Shown here: one piece after another, positions 12,390 to 23,560 of the stretch
How the letters are laid out: every line of letters starts with the position of its first letter
Position numbering within the stretch: the stretch's first letter is position 1
NCBI RefSeq assembly: GCF_033118175.1
Contig: NC_083697.1
Span: 20,930,001 to 20,994,000 of the forward strand
Direction of reading: 5' to 3'
From: Dama dama
Lineage: Eukaryota; Chordata; Mammalia; Artiodactyla; Cervidae
Length of the DNA: 64,000 nucleotides
Notes under the pieces: model-generated
The model's input: the letters and a program-made list of their open reading frames with translations, nothing else
What the model was told of the DNA's origin: nothing
The model's database searches: none
Made by a program: the position numbers and the translations under genes

Positions 12390-12400
12390 ATTCTTAGCAA

Positions 12401-13905
12401 TGGGAAATTAAGTCTAAATTCCATTTTGAATACAATGGGAGAATATATACCTCACACTCCTGATAGAAAAAAAAAAAATGTTTTAGGATATATACTTTGA
12501 TTTTTCTAGGTCCTTAAGCAATTTTTCTTTTAAAAACTTTCTCTAAAAATTACACACACAACTGAATGTACACTCACAATCTGAGATTGCTTAAACTGCC
12601 AGACATCAGATGACGTGCCAAGTAGTAGCAATGTCAGCTATTTTTGTTGTTATTCTTGCTAATGTACAATACACATTTTAACAAAAAGCAGTGAGCAAAA
12701 TAAAAAGAATCAAGAGATAAAATCTTCCTGGGATTATTGTACTTGGTCACTCTCTTCAAAGCAAATTTTAATCATCATCTTAAGGGTCCTGGCAGGATTT
12801 TGTAGTGAGTTGTCTTCGAACATTTCACTCTTCTCAAACAAAGACTCTTGGAACTTCAGGCTTCTAGCCCTGTAAATCTGCAGTGTCTCTTTCTTTGTTA
12901 AGAGGCATGCAAAAATCCTTAAAAAGACACATTTATTTCATTTATGAGAAATTATATCCAGATTTAAAGCTCTTCTCTCACCCTCTTCTGTTGGCTCCTT
13001 TTAGAATGATTCTGTGGTAGTGCTGGATCCCAGGAAGCATTGTAACATGTGTTGGCAATCTTGCAAACCAAATTTAGAGTCCCTTAAATTCAGTATCAGG
13101 GTATTTATTAGGAGTAATGCTTGCCTTTAGCTCTCTCTGCAGGTTGCTGTTAAACCACTGGCAGTGCTGCGATGGTGAGTTTTCTTGTTTACCCCTGATG
13201 TTGTTTAAAGCTAACCCACTTCCTAGGACATCCCACTGAGGACAAGTCACTCTATTAAGAACTAGCTGTCTTGACTGTGATTTCCAGCTGGAATATAGAA
13301 CAAGGGTCCATGTCTTCTTGGCAGCACTCATTTATACAAATCAGAATTATCTCGAGACAATAGGAAAGAAATAAAATGGAAGAGTAGTTTTGTTATTTTT
13401 GACATCATGTTGCACTTTGTTTTAAATGTGCTTTATTTGTTCTGAATTACTCTTCGAGACAATTCCTACTATTTTTTTTATCACAGAGCCAATCATAATT
13501 CAAAAACTGCGAAACAAACCTTAGTTGCTTGATAATATTGATTTACTTATTCCACATAATATGCTGATAAATGTTTAACAACTGACTCTCCAGAAAAGAC
13601 AGACAAAAGTACAAAACATACTTTGTGTTATTTTCAGATTTGCAGGGTATAAATTCTCCCACCATGATCAATTTCAGCCTAACAGCCTGATGTCATAGGG
13701 CTTTTAATATTCCTAAAACTCTAGCAATAGGCTCTCACAATGGCTGAATCCCATGCACCACAGGAAAAATATTGTGTTCTATATGTATCTTCTATGTTAC
13801 TGAGTACAGCCTTCTAATTAAATGCCTGAAAAAATTTATGCTAAGCTTTAAGAGACCATGTTAATAAAACACTCTACCAAAGTAGTTTGGAATGACCAGC
13901 TCTTT
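12401..13905. other. Unassigned sequence
   Basis: About 1.5 kb without a recognisable gene or repeat. An 85-codon minus-strand frame (13074-13331) matches nothing I know. Confidence 0.45.
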
Positions 13906-13909
13906 GAAT

Positions 13910-14080
13910 TACATCATAAAATCCTGGAATTTGTGAACTGGAAGGACTTTTGAGTACCTCTGGTTCCATTTATTCATGTTGAAGAATCTGGGACCCAGAT
14001 TAGATAGTGGAATTTTTACAAGGTTATAATGGGAATAGTAAGACTCCTACTGCAGCTACTGGGCTTCAGCTCAGTGTTAT
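13910..14080 (+). repeat. Possible ancient CR1/L3-like 3' end
   Basis: ATCATAAAATCCTGGAATTT followed by GAACTGGAAGGACTTTTGAG resembles the conserved 3' region of old mammalian CR1/L3 LINEs. The rest is too decayed for a firm call. Confidence 0.3.
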
Positions 14081-14574
14081 TTCCATTAATTATCTTTATT
14101 GCTTAATTAGTGGCTCATAGATATGATTTTGAGTTGCCTGAGTTTTCCTTGGCCTTGAGAGAAGTGGTTTAGTGCTAAGTTGTTGTAATCAATTGTTAAA
14201 TCTCAGGAGTTCTAAGGCATGAATCAGTAAATGATTTCTCATTTCTTTAATGAATATAAATAAAGATTGAGCAATCTACAGTAAATCCTGCAGAAAGAAA
14301 ATTTGTCCTTATAACAATAATGTTTCTATTTTACTACTTCAGATCCCAGCCAAACATGCAAATGAATGGCATATCTTTTAATCCAGAGTTTTGATCTTTC
14401 ATAACTGTTAACTAGAAACTCAATATCCTGTTTCTGCTATCAGACCCCTGGCAGGTATATGCTTTAGCTGTGTAAATTTTCTACTACAAGATTATTAGAT
14501 TATTTACCTCTAAGTTGGTTTTCATCATGATGCTTCTCTGTTTAAAAGGAACAATAAAAAATTTGCTTTCTTTC

Positions 14575-15330
14575 ATCTAACTGGATAAATCCAAACTCCT
14601 TTTCCCTAAATCCCCGATGACAAGGATCAGGCATGTTTGCTCATCAACACCCTTCGCGCCACCACCGTGCTCATGGGAGTAGTCATTTTACATGTACTAT
14701 CTTATATACTCAAGAATTCTCTGTAAGTGGAAGCTCTTAAGAATCTCACTTTACACCTGGAGAAATAAATGCAAGTAATTTTCCCAAGGAGTCATAGCCA
14801 GTTAGTAGCAATGCCTGGATTTGAACTCATCTTTTCGGATTGTACTTTAACTACCACACACTATGACCTTGTTGAATACTTCTGACTGCTTTGACCTGGT
14901 GTGGAATGTTCTCCATAATGTGGCACAAGTCCATTACCCTCCGTTTTCTCTCTCTAAACCCCTGGGTATAGTCTTGATTTCAGGCATCCTAGTTCTCTTA
15001 TTATGACCGAAATGAGCTCCAGAAATATTTTGTCTTTGCTAAAACTGTTTCCCTTGCCCTTCTCCCTTTAATTTCCCTTCTTTACCCTCAAAAACAGCCT
15101 AACCTTCCTTTCAGGCTTTAACTACCTTGGCTTCTTCTCAGAGTGCGCTCTCTTTTCTTGACTTCCATATATGGCTTTATACTTGTGGTTGTCTTTTCTG
15201 CCCACCAGGCCTCACCAGGCAGTTTGCATGAGGACAGTGCATTACGTGCCTTTGTGTTATCCACTGTGATCTGTATAATGCCATAAGCATCCTTATGTTT
15301 ATTCAGCAGATGTTGATGATAATTTTATTT
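14575..15330 (+). mobile_element. Decayed L2 LINE, interrupted by a MIR
   Basis: TGGATAAATCCAAACTCCTT at 14581-14600 matches a typical L2 phrase. After a MIR block, L2-like text resumes and runs through the CT-rich 3' part (about 14880-15330), with AACCTTCCTTTCAGGCTTTA and GCCCACCAGGC as rough landmarks. Divergence is high and the boundaries are approximate. Confidence 0.5.
14690..14873 (-). mobile_element. MIR SINE
   Basis: This is the reverse complement of the MIR core. It runs CATTTTACATG, TCTCACTTTACACCTGGAGA, AAGTAATTTTCCCAAGGAGT, CCAGTTAGTAGCAATGCCTG and GATTTGAACTC, then TTAACTACCACACACTATG. The order and spacing match the consensus. Confidence 0.75.
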
Positions 15331-16368
15331 GTCAGTTGTGCAGATCTTTGTAGGCATTTCACTGTACCTCAAAAGTGAAATCCTGGGAAAGCACATTGCA
15401 TTTCAAAAAGCCTTTGACAAGTTGAATGACGTCTGATAGAGACAGTAAAGAACGATTCACTTGTGAGGAGAAAACTATTCTAAGGACAGAAACTGAACAT
15501 TTGAGGGTGAGGCAACAGTAGCAGAAAAATAATGGGATTAGAGTGGATAACAAGCTAAATGGGAATCAGCAGTGCGCCTTTATGAACCGTGCATAAATAA
15601 AAGCGCAGCAGGCAAGAAGTCCATGCTAATCCTTTTACTAGGTTTTGTATAGGTCAGGCTTTCTTAGGAATAATTCACCCAATTCTGGATTGTTCTCTTT
15701 CCACTGAAGTGATGAGGAAGGGACTGTAACAGTAAGGATTTAGGTGATATATTAGAAAGATAATAGAAAAGAAAGGAACATAAAATTCATTCAGCTTTCT
15801 GCCTTTTGAAAACCGTTTAAGCCATAACCATGATTTTGTAAAGAACTGCCCTCCAACCAGACCAGAATGGATGTTAGCCTTGCCCCAGTTCCTTTGCTGT
15901 TCGGAAATCTTTGTCAACACTGTTTTGGCTATAGAAACCTGACCATCAGGAACTCCCCCAAGACTGCATCTCAGACTGTACTGCCTACTGCATTCTCTGT
16001 CCAAAGGATGTGTTCATTTGCAAGCAAGCTCCAGCCCCGGGGGCCTACAGAGCTCCTGGCTTAACTCCCTGTTTACATATACCTTAAGGAAATCCTTGTA
16101 CCTTTGCCTTTGAATTGCTAAATCAAACTGTTTTTAGCCCCTGAAGCTTGTGCACTTAATGAAAATGATTTAGTATGGAATGGTGACCCTTTTAGTCCTG
16201 TGGGGAAACCTGGTGGAGTTGCATGATGGCGATGATTAATATTAAGTATTTTGGGTGCTTTGAATTTCTTCAGTTTCACTTCTAGTATGACTTATTCGTT
16301 CATACAGTTCTGTGATAAGTATGTAATTAACCTTTGTGGATTTGGCAACATTAGAGACATTTCACACT
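15331..16368. other. Unassigned sequence, possibly repeat-derived
   Basis: No exon supported. The less AT-rich part at about 15840-16140 (CCCCGGGGGCCTACAGAG near 16034, then CTTAACTCCCTGTTTACATA) has the feel of an old LTR but cannot be assigned. The 109-codon minus frame at 15675-16004 has no recognisable domain. Confidence 0.35.
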
Positions 16369-16369
16369 C

Positions 16370-16490
16370 ATTCCCTCTGATAAAAACCTTTTGAAGTAGT
16401 ATTGTTATACTTATTTTAGTAGATGAGGGAACAGAATTTAAGTACCTATCCTATGAGAAACAGCTAATAAATGTCTGACTTTATGCTCTT
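16370..16490 (-). mobile_element. MIR fragment
   Basis: The order TTTGAAGTAGTATTGTTATAC, TAGATGAGGGAACAGAATTT, AAGTACC, AACAGCTAATAAATG follows the reverse-complement MIR consensus. Confidence 0.55.
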
Positions 16491-16569
16491 TCTAATGCGT
16501 AATTGAGCCACACATAACTTTTCACTGACCAGGTTGATGAATTTGATCATGGATACTCTTGAGTTTTTC

Positions 16570-17525
16570 CAAAACAGCCTAATCAAAAAATAGGCAGAAG
16601 ATCTAAACAGACATTCCTTCAAAGAAGACATACATATGGCCAATAAACACATGAAAAGGTGTCAACATCATTAATTATTAGAGAAATGCAAATCAAAACT
16701 GTAATGAGGTATCCTCTTATTTCAGCCAGAATGGCCATCATCAGAAAATCTACAGACAAGAAATGCTGGAGAGGATGTGGAGAAAAGGGGACCCTCCTAC
16801 TCTGTTGGTGGGAGTGTAAACTTCTACAGCCATCATAGAGAACAGCATGGAGATTATTTTAAAAGCAAGGAATAAATATACCATATAACTCAGCAGCACC
16901 ACTGCTGGGCACATACCCTGAGAAAACCACAGTTCTAAAAGACACATGTACCCCAGTGCTCATTGCAGCAGTATTTACAATAGCCAGGAAGTGGAAGCAA
17001 CCTAGATGTCCATCGACAGATGAATTGATATAGAAGATGTGGTCCATATGGAGTATTACTCAGCCATAATACAAAATGAATTTGAGTCAATTCTAGTGAG
17101 GTGGATGAACCTAGAGCCTATTATGTAGAGTGAAGTCAGTCAGAAAGAGAAAACAAATATCACATATTAACACATATATAAGAAATCTAGAAAAATTGTA
17201 TTGATGAACCTCTATGCAGGGAAGGAATGGGGATGCAGGTGTAGAAAACGAACTTGTGGACACAGTTGGGGAGGGAGAGAGTGGGACAAATGGAAAAGTA
17301 GCACCAATATATATAAACCGTCACGTATAAAATGGATAGCTGGTGAGAAATTGCATAACACAGGAGTCCAGCCTAATGTTCTGTGATGATCTAGAGGGGT
17401 GGGATGAGGAGAGCAGAGAGAGGTTTATAAGGAGGGGATATATGTTTAATTATGGCTGATTCGTGTTATTGTATGGCAGAAACCAACACAACACTGCAAA
17501 GCAATTTTCTCCAATTAAAAGAACA
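16570..17525 (+). mobile_element. L1 3' end: end of ORF2 plus 3' UTR
   Basis: Landmarks in L1 sense order are AATCAAAAAATAGGCAGAAG (16580), GAAGACATACATATGGCCAA (16624), GAGAAATGCAAATCAAAACT (16681), GCTGGAGAGGATGTGGAGAA (16764), TTGGTGGGAGTGTAAAC (16804) and AGTATTACTCAGCCATAATA. A G-rich 3' UTR follows, ending at TTTTCTCCAATTAAAAGAAC. The ORF2 C-terminal coding part has many stops. It is 5'-truncated and no TSD was found. Confidence 0.93.
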
Positions 17526-18810
17526 AAGCCTTGTAGCAAATCTTTCAGCAAAGAAATATGTGTCACATGCTTGAATTGGTAAGTAGAAGGAGTGTAAAGG
17601 AGACTAAAATGAGCTACTAAAAGGAATCTTGTACTTTTATAAAATAGTAAATGAAAGGTGTTAATAAACATGCTGATAAAATATCTCTATTATCGAGGTC
17701 TTTGTTAGGGAAAAACACAAAGTTACAACGAGGAGTACTTTTAGGAACCACATCTAGTAATTCAAATTTGTGAACCCTTTGAATTCCATAGCACTACTTT
17801 TAACATCATACCACAAGTGGTATTTTGTTATTTACTTTTGTCATCATTTCCTGTTTCCATTAATACCTAGGGGTTTTCTCGAAGTGCTGATCACTTTAGT
17901 CCATAGGCCTAATGGTGGAGTAACTTTACACTAACCCTCCTTAAATGGCTATACCTTGACATAATAATTTTTCACAGGCCCAAACTTCAGCCTGTTAAAA
18001 GTAAATGCATTCCTTCCAGGCTCCAATGGTGGATTCAAGCTCAGATGACCCTTTGACATGTAACAGGCATTGACAAGGTGCTGTCCCCTCTCTGAAAACA
18101 ATCTAAACATTGATCCCAATGAACAGAGGAGAACCCTAGATAAGCAGGGAAAATGTGTTTATAGACATTTTCAGGTGCTTCAGTCTGTATTACTGAAGAG
18201 TAAAGGCTTTATACTTTTAGAGAGCAGGGGGTGGGGGTGGGGGGAGGATTTTTACCAAACCCAGTTAAATATTTTTAAAATCCCTTGGATACCTTATTAG
18301 GTTAGTCAGAGGCATAGCATATTTGCTCCCTATTAGGTGATGATGAGGCTTAAAAACTGACAGCAGTGGGATAACATTAGGTTGAACCAAATAAACTTCT
18401 CCTTTCGTTTGGGTGTTTTGGTGATTTTTATAGAAATGAGCATGAGTTTAAAGGATGTATCACTAAATGTAGACTGCACTAGATGGTTGCTTTGGATTTA
18501 TTTAAAAAATTCTAAATCACTTTTGAAATAAAGGGCTATAATGATTCTTGTTAATACAAGGATTTAATGCTTTACACTCATGCCCTGAGAAGTATGGTCT
18601 AACCATTTACACATCTGGCAAACTGAAGTTCTTAATCTCAATGTCAGTAGGTATTTGCTTATTCCGACAGTTTTATAGGTTCAGAATTCCAGGTAAAATA
18701 TAAATTTTCTAATATAGAAAACAATAGCTTTATACATATGAGCATACTTAAAAAAATTTTTTTTAGAATTTATTTTAGAGAGCTTAGTAGTAAGTCAGAA
18801 ACTTTTCCTA
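17526..18810. other. Unassigned sequence
   Basis: No gene seen. A G-run lies at 18227-18246. The part near 18560-18660 weakly resembles a MIR in minus orientation. Confidence 0.4.
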
Positions 18811-18814
18811 AAAT

Positions 18815-18930
18815 GTAACTTCCATTAGGATGAGGACTTTTGTCCCCTTAGGTCATATTTTTTTTTTTATCCTTAATGCCTGATATATAGTTGATGCTTC
18901 ATAACTATTTTTGAATGAATAAAGATCCAG
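18815..18930 (+). mobile_element. L2 LINE 3' end
   Basis: AATGTAACTTCCATTAGGAT, then GACTTTTGTCCC, CTTAATGCCTGATATATAG, and the terminal TTTTTGAATGAATAAA reproduce the order of the L2 3' UTR in sense orientation. Confidence 0.65.
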
Positions 18931-19815
18931 TCAAGAGTATTTATTTAACACAGTGTAGAAAGAGTATGCCTGACCTGAGAACTTGCATGGCTAGGCAATG
19001 GGTATAAGCTTATTGTGGCTATGGATATATGAGATTCTCTTAGATAGATTCCATAATACAATCAAATTGTATTAAGAAACATTTCACCCTCAATAAGCGA
19101 GCTTTTGATTATAATTAGCTTCCCATGTTGTTTGCCTATAGGTTAAAACCACCATAAGGTGAGAAAATCATTCTAGTCTAGTGATGTTACTTTGAAAATC
19201 ATTTTTCTTATTATGTTAGTGAACTGACATTGGTGTTATAGTCAGCTATTTCTAGAGCTTGGTGATGTTAGTCTGTCCCTGGGAGACAATCTATATATAG
19301 AGTTGTGTGATATAGTGAGTACTGCATAAAAATACAAAAGTATACATTGTTGTTCTTCAAAGACAAAATCAGATTGAGGCACATATGAAACTTAATGCTA
19401 AATAAGCCATCTACTATAAATATATATCAGTGCATTAATGTGGTTCAAAATGTGTGTATGTGAGCCATGGAAAAATAGTAGTAAAGTGGAGGAAGGCTTC
19501 CGGGAAGAAGAAAGTGAAAAGAGATTGACCTCTGTGAAAAAGGGAAATATCACAGATAATGAAAATGTTGTGAATCAAAGACGTAAAACTGGAAGAAAGA
19601 GGTTATATGAATGGTAAATCAGGTAGATTTACTTTAACATAGCAAAGAATCTGTTAGAAAAAATTAGATATGAAATATGTTCGACAGATATAATAAATGA
19701 GAACATATCAAATAGAAGACAATAGATAGAGAAACCTAAATATTATCTCTGACTACAATGATTTTGAAGATTTCATATGTAGTTTTACAGCAAGTATTAG
19801 GTGCTCTGGTTATTT
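18931..19815. other. Unassigned AT-rich sequence
   Basis: No gene or named repeat recognised. Confidence 0.45.
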
Positions 19816-19819
19816 GTTG

Positions 19820-20295
19820 GTTATTTATAACAAACCACTTAACCACCAGCTGGCTTAAAATAACATTTAATTATTTTTCGTGTTTCTATTGATTGCTAAG
19901 GCTCAGTGGATGACTCTTCTTCTGGTTTTCACTTGGGGTCACTTGTGTGACTGTGGCCAAGTGGTGGCCATGGCTAGAACGTGAAAGATGGTCCCAGTGT
20001 CTTGGGAGAGATGACTGGAAGGTTGTGTTCAGATAGAATGGTCAGATGGTGAGGCTTCTTTATCGCTTTATAGAATCTCCATGGTTTCCCTCTCTGTGGT
20101 CTTTCCACATGGTTTCTCCATATGTCTCTATCAAGTTAACTAGACTCCTTACAAGTTGGCTTAAAGGCTCTCAAAAGTGCGTGAGAAGAAGCTGTCAGGC
20201 CTTTTTAAAAGCTTAAGCTCGAAACTAGAATTGTGTGTCACTTCTACCACATTCTTTTGGCTGAAGGCAGTCACAGGTCAGTCCAGTATTCAGTA
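19820..20295 (+). repeat. Old interspersed repeat, family unassigned
   Basis: TATAACAAACCACTTAACCA, then GGCTTAAAATAACATTTAAT, GCTAAGGCTCAGTGGATGA, GTGTCACTTCTACCACATTC and AAGGCAGTCACAGGTCAGTC follow an order I remember from a common mammalian interspersed repeat. I cannot name it safely. The segment at 46400-46775 looks like a second, equally decayed relative. Confidence 0.45.
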
Positions 20296-20330
20296 TGTAA
20301 GTAGATTACATAAAGGCATGAATAGGCTCA

Positions 20331-20619
20331 GGCTTCCCTGATAGCTCAGCTGGTGAAGAATCTGCCTGCAATGCAGGAGACCCCTGTTTGAAGATCCACT
20401 GGAGAAGGGATAGGCTACCCACTCCAGTATTCTTTGGCCTTACTTGTGGCTCAGCTGGTGAAGAATCCGCCTGCAATGTGGGAGACCTGGGTTCGATCCC
20501 TGGGTTTGGAAGATCCCTGGAGAAGGGAGAGGCCACCCACTCCAGTATTCTGGCCTGGAGAATTCCATGGACTGTATAGCCCATGGGGTCACAAAGAGTC
20601 GGACGCGACTGAGCAGCTG

Positions 20620-20648
<29 letters not shown>
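20331..20648 (+). mobile_element. Bov-tA SINE dimer with CA tail
   Basis: Two tRNA-Glu-like heads lie in tandem. The first unit (20331-20434) breaks off after CACTCCAGTATTCTT, and the second starts at GGCCTTACTTGTGGCTCAGC (20435). The second keeps A-box-like TGGCTCAGCTGG (20447-20458) and B-box-like GGTTCGATCC (20490-20499). The whole unit plus a CA tract is bracketed by CATGAATAGGCTCA (20317-20330) and CATGAATAAGCTCA (20649-20662), a 13/14 match, so it entered as one piece. Confidence 0.93.

Positions 20649-20650
<2 letters not shown>
20621..20650 (+). repeat. (CA)15 microsatellite at a SINE tail
   Basis: Thirty bases of uninterrupted CA lie between the SINE body and the right TSD, which starts within the last CA. 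The tract is therefore the tail of the insertion. Confidence 0.97.
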
Positions 20651-20652
<2 letters not shown>

Positions 20653-20764
20653 AATAAGCTCATTCATTGCTTATTCCTCTCTGGGAGCCATCTTTGAATA
20701 CTAATTATTACAGTAGGTGACCTCAGGCCATAATTCTCTTCATCATAACTGCAGCAACAACAAA

Positions 20765-20805
20765 AATGCAATATTTATTAGGCCCTTATTATATGGTAGG
20801 CATTT
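20765..20805 (-). mobile_element. Short MIR fragment
   Basis: TATTTATTAGGCCCTTATTA followed by TATGGTAGGCATT resembles the MIR tail in reverse complement. It is cut short by the following SINE. Confidence 0.4.
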
Positions 20806-20950
20806 GATTCCTGGATCGGGAAGATCCCCTGGAGAAGGAAATGGCAACACACTCCAGTATTCTTGCCTGAAAGATTACGTGAGCAGAGGAGCCTGGCAGG
20901 CTACAGTCCATGGGGTCACAAGGAGTGAGATATAACGGAGTGACTGAGCA
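20806..20950 (+). mobile_element. Bov-tA/BovA fragment, 5'-truncated
   Basis: It starts inside the head (GATTCCTGGATCGGGAAG) and continues through GGAGAAGGAAATGGCAACAC and CAGTCCATGGGGTCACAAGG to GAGTGACTGAGCA. No TSD was clear. Confidence 0.88.
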
Positions 20951-20984
20951 TGCTCACACTATAGATAGCCCCTTGATTCCTCTA

Positions 20985-21120
20985 AATTTGAATACAGCTG
21001 TGTAACTGCATCATTTGGTTCCATGAACATGTTTCCATACCTATAAAACAGAAATGATAACCCTTAATTTTAGAGTTCTGTGAAGGTTAAATGAATATGC
21101 TTTCTATGCTAAATAGTTTC
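20985..21120 (+). mobile_element. Degraded MIR
   Basis: CAGCTGTGTAACTGCATC, then ATACCTATAAAACAGAAATG, ATAACCCTTA and GTGAAGGTTAAATGAATATG follow the MIR sense order. Confidence 0.5.
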
Positions 21121-21424
21121 CTATAATTAAATTATACAAATACAAGATAGTTTTAATGATAATTGAGAGACAATGTAGCTGAATTGATGTTTTATAGTAA
21201 TTAATAGCTTAAATTATATCAACTGATTAGCATAGTGATTATTCTGACATAGTGTATATATTAAAATTGCTCAAAAATCTGTAGAAAAAGGAAATTTATC
21301 TTCTTTGAAAACAAACTTTACTCAAATAATCTTAGCTATTCAAAATGTCTTTATTAGTTTATAATTAGTGGCTTGAATTTTCATATGACAGCTATTGCAT
21401 GCTAGGCATTATACTGGGCCAGCA

Positions 21425-21605
21425 TTGGTCAATAGAGCTTTCTGTGACAATGGAAATGTTTTATATCTGTACCGTCCATTAGAGCAGTTGTCTGCCACAT
21501 GTGTCTATTGAGAGCTTGAGATGTGGCTCTTGCAGTTGATAAACTGAATTTTTAATGTAAGTCAAACTAACTTAAAGTAACCATATATGGCTGGAAGCTA
21601 CTGTA
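21425..21605 (+). repeat. Old DNA-transposon fragment (MER type)
   Basis: GGTCAATAGAGCTTTCTGTG, then GGAAATGTTTTATATCTG, GCCACATGTGTCTATTGAGA and CTGAATTTTTAATGTAAGTC closely follow a mammalian-wide non-autonomous DNA transposon I remember. The exact MER number is uncertain. Confidence 0.55.
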
Positions 21606-21609
21606 CTGA

Positions 21610-23450
21610 CTGGTTCAATACTAGACATTGTATCCCACCATCCTCCCTGTCCTAATTCTCTTTTGGGAAGGGCTGCACTTGGAGTCATTCATCTTTGATT
21701 GTGATAGATCTTGTTTATCTCTCCTCTTTGACCTGGTTCTTCTTTAGCAAAGGACAAGTTTTCAAGGCTACTGACAAATGTTAGCAAGGTCATCTTACCT
21801 AAAGGAGTACTGGTAATAACTGCTAACATGTGGAGCTCATGAATTTCAGTCTGATTTTCCTCCAACACCAGCTAATATAACAAAAATAAAAATAACTGAA
21901 TATTCAATCCCCTAATCATAATTTGAGGAAAAAAAGAAAAGGATGGGTAGCCAAGGAGCCACTCTCAGAGGGAACCAGTATAGAATGGGAAGAACTCAGC
22001 GGCTTCTTGCATCTTACATGATTTAATTTTTTACTTTTGGAAAAATTCATTTTGTTATGCTCTTTGCATTTAATTTTTAAACCTTAGGAAAATTCAATCC
22101 ATATGTTTCTGATCAGCATAGACATAACTCATCAAAATGTGTTTGGTAAGAGTTGTTTTGAAGCAGTTCCAGCAATTCTGTGAGTTTTTTGAATCAGGAG
22201 AAGGCTGCATCAGTTTGACATAAAACTCCTATCTGGCCAGAGGTACTTTGGCAAGCCATTCGGCCATCCACCAGACTGGTCCCTTCCATAGCTTATATAA
22301 GAATATATTAATATTTAGGAATATATTATCTCTGAATATACAATATAGGATGCTGAAGGGTCTGAAAATGAAAACACCTAGTTCTCTCCCATCAGTGTTA
22401 AAAAGGAGAAAACTGTGACTAAGCAAGAAAAGCAACTGGTGCTAGGCCTTCAGCGTGGCTTATGGCCGTGCTGGACCTCTGGCCACCTGGTTATTGACCA
22501 TGGATAAATTTAAGCATAGCACATAGTGTCCCATTTCAGTTCCTTTAAAAGTCAGTGTAAAAAAAAAAAAAAGTCAGTGTAGTGATGGATTAGCAAAATT
22601 TCTTGGTGTTATCCAGACCATATTTGGTAACAACTGTAAATGGAAAGTGACATTTAAAAATTGCAAAAAATTAAAAAGCATACAAAGGCATGTGTATTTT
22701 CTATACGTTTTCTTCTGATACATTAGTCATTTGCATTTCAATGAAATATGTATTTATGTCCAAGTTATTGTCGAAAGAAAAGACATATTTCAATTGACAT
22801 AAAAGAAAGACACTTCTTATGCTGAATATCAAATGGAAAATTCCTCTGGGCAGGCAGCTGTTTTTCAGTCAAAGGTAAATGAAAATCAGAGAAAAGATTT
22901 TGCCTAATTACTTTCCAGAGGAAAAAAAGCAGAGCTGTGTTCTATATGATTTGTTAACAAAGAAGCTTATAGGGTAACATGGTATAATCCGAGGGATGAA
23001 TTGTGTTTCATTCAGTTCACACCTGATGCCAAGAGATCTGATGGCTTTTGGGGGGTTTTGTTCTAGGGATTTTAGAGAAGAGGTGTCACTTAAACTCTTA
23101 AGTGCTATCAGTTTGTCTGGGGAATGTCTGTCTGAAGGAATCTTCCTGTCTCCAAATTCTTGTCTGTTGCTGTCATCAATTCAATAGCATTATAGCTCCC
23201 CTCTAAAAAATTTATAAGCTAGCAAAAGGCTGAAGCTGAGAAGATAAAAAATGCTCATTGTGTTATCTATCATTTGCCTGTTTCGGAGATGTTTATACAT
23301 GAAGGCTTTTTGTACAGCGGCTCCTCAAGCTTCTGACAATTTACAAATGCCATCCTAGATAGGTTTTAAAAATTAACCTTAAGTAGACTGAGGTCTTCAG
23401 GAATGGGGCTGGGAGATTTGGGATACAGCCCTCTCTATGTGTTTGATTCA
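21610..23450. other. Unassigned AT-rich sequence
   Basis: About 1.8 kb without a named repeat or exon, except the small poly(A) insertion at 22547-22581. Confidence 0.45.
22547..22581 (+). mobile_element. Poly(A)-only insertion with TSD
   Basis: The 13-mer AAAAGTCAGTGTA at 22547-22559 is repeated exactly at 22569-22581, with nine extra A bases between. The left junction reads TTTAAAA, which fits the L1 endonuclease preference TT/AAAA. The simplest reading is target-primed reverse transcription of nothing but a poly(A) tail. Confidence 0.7.
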
Positions 23451-23454
23451 TGGG

Positions 23455-23560
23455 GTAAGGTTCTGAGTATCAGGAGATCTTTGTTTCTTGATCTGTGATT
23501 CTGAACAAGTCATCTAAACCCCTGAGCTCATTTTAGTTTCTTAGTTTTTAGAAGGAGAGG
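23455..23560 (+). mobile_element. MIR fragment
   Basis: TGATTCTGAACAAGTCATCT, AAACCCCTGAGCTCATTTTA and GTTTCTTAG follow the MIR core in sense orientation. Confidence 0.5.

Noticed and set aside
13074..13331. 85-codon minus-strand frame
   Set aside because: No similarity to a family I know and no exon signals.
15675..16004. 109-codon minus-strand frame
   Set aside because: No recognisable domain, no supporting splice or promoter context, and composition as expected by chance.
20435..20510. tRNA-Glu-like sequence with A- and B-box
   Set aside because: It is the head of a Bov-tA SINE. The cloverleaf 3' half is replaced by the BovA body, so it is not a tRNA gene. The same holds for the heads at 8400, 45247 and 51180.
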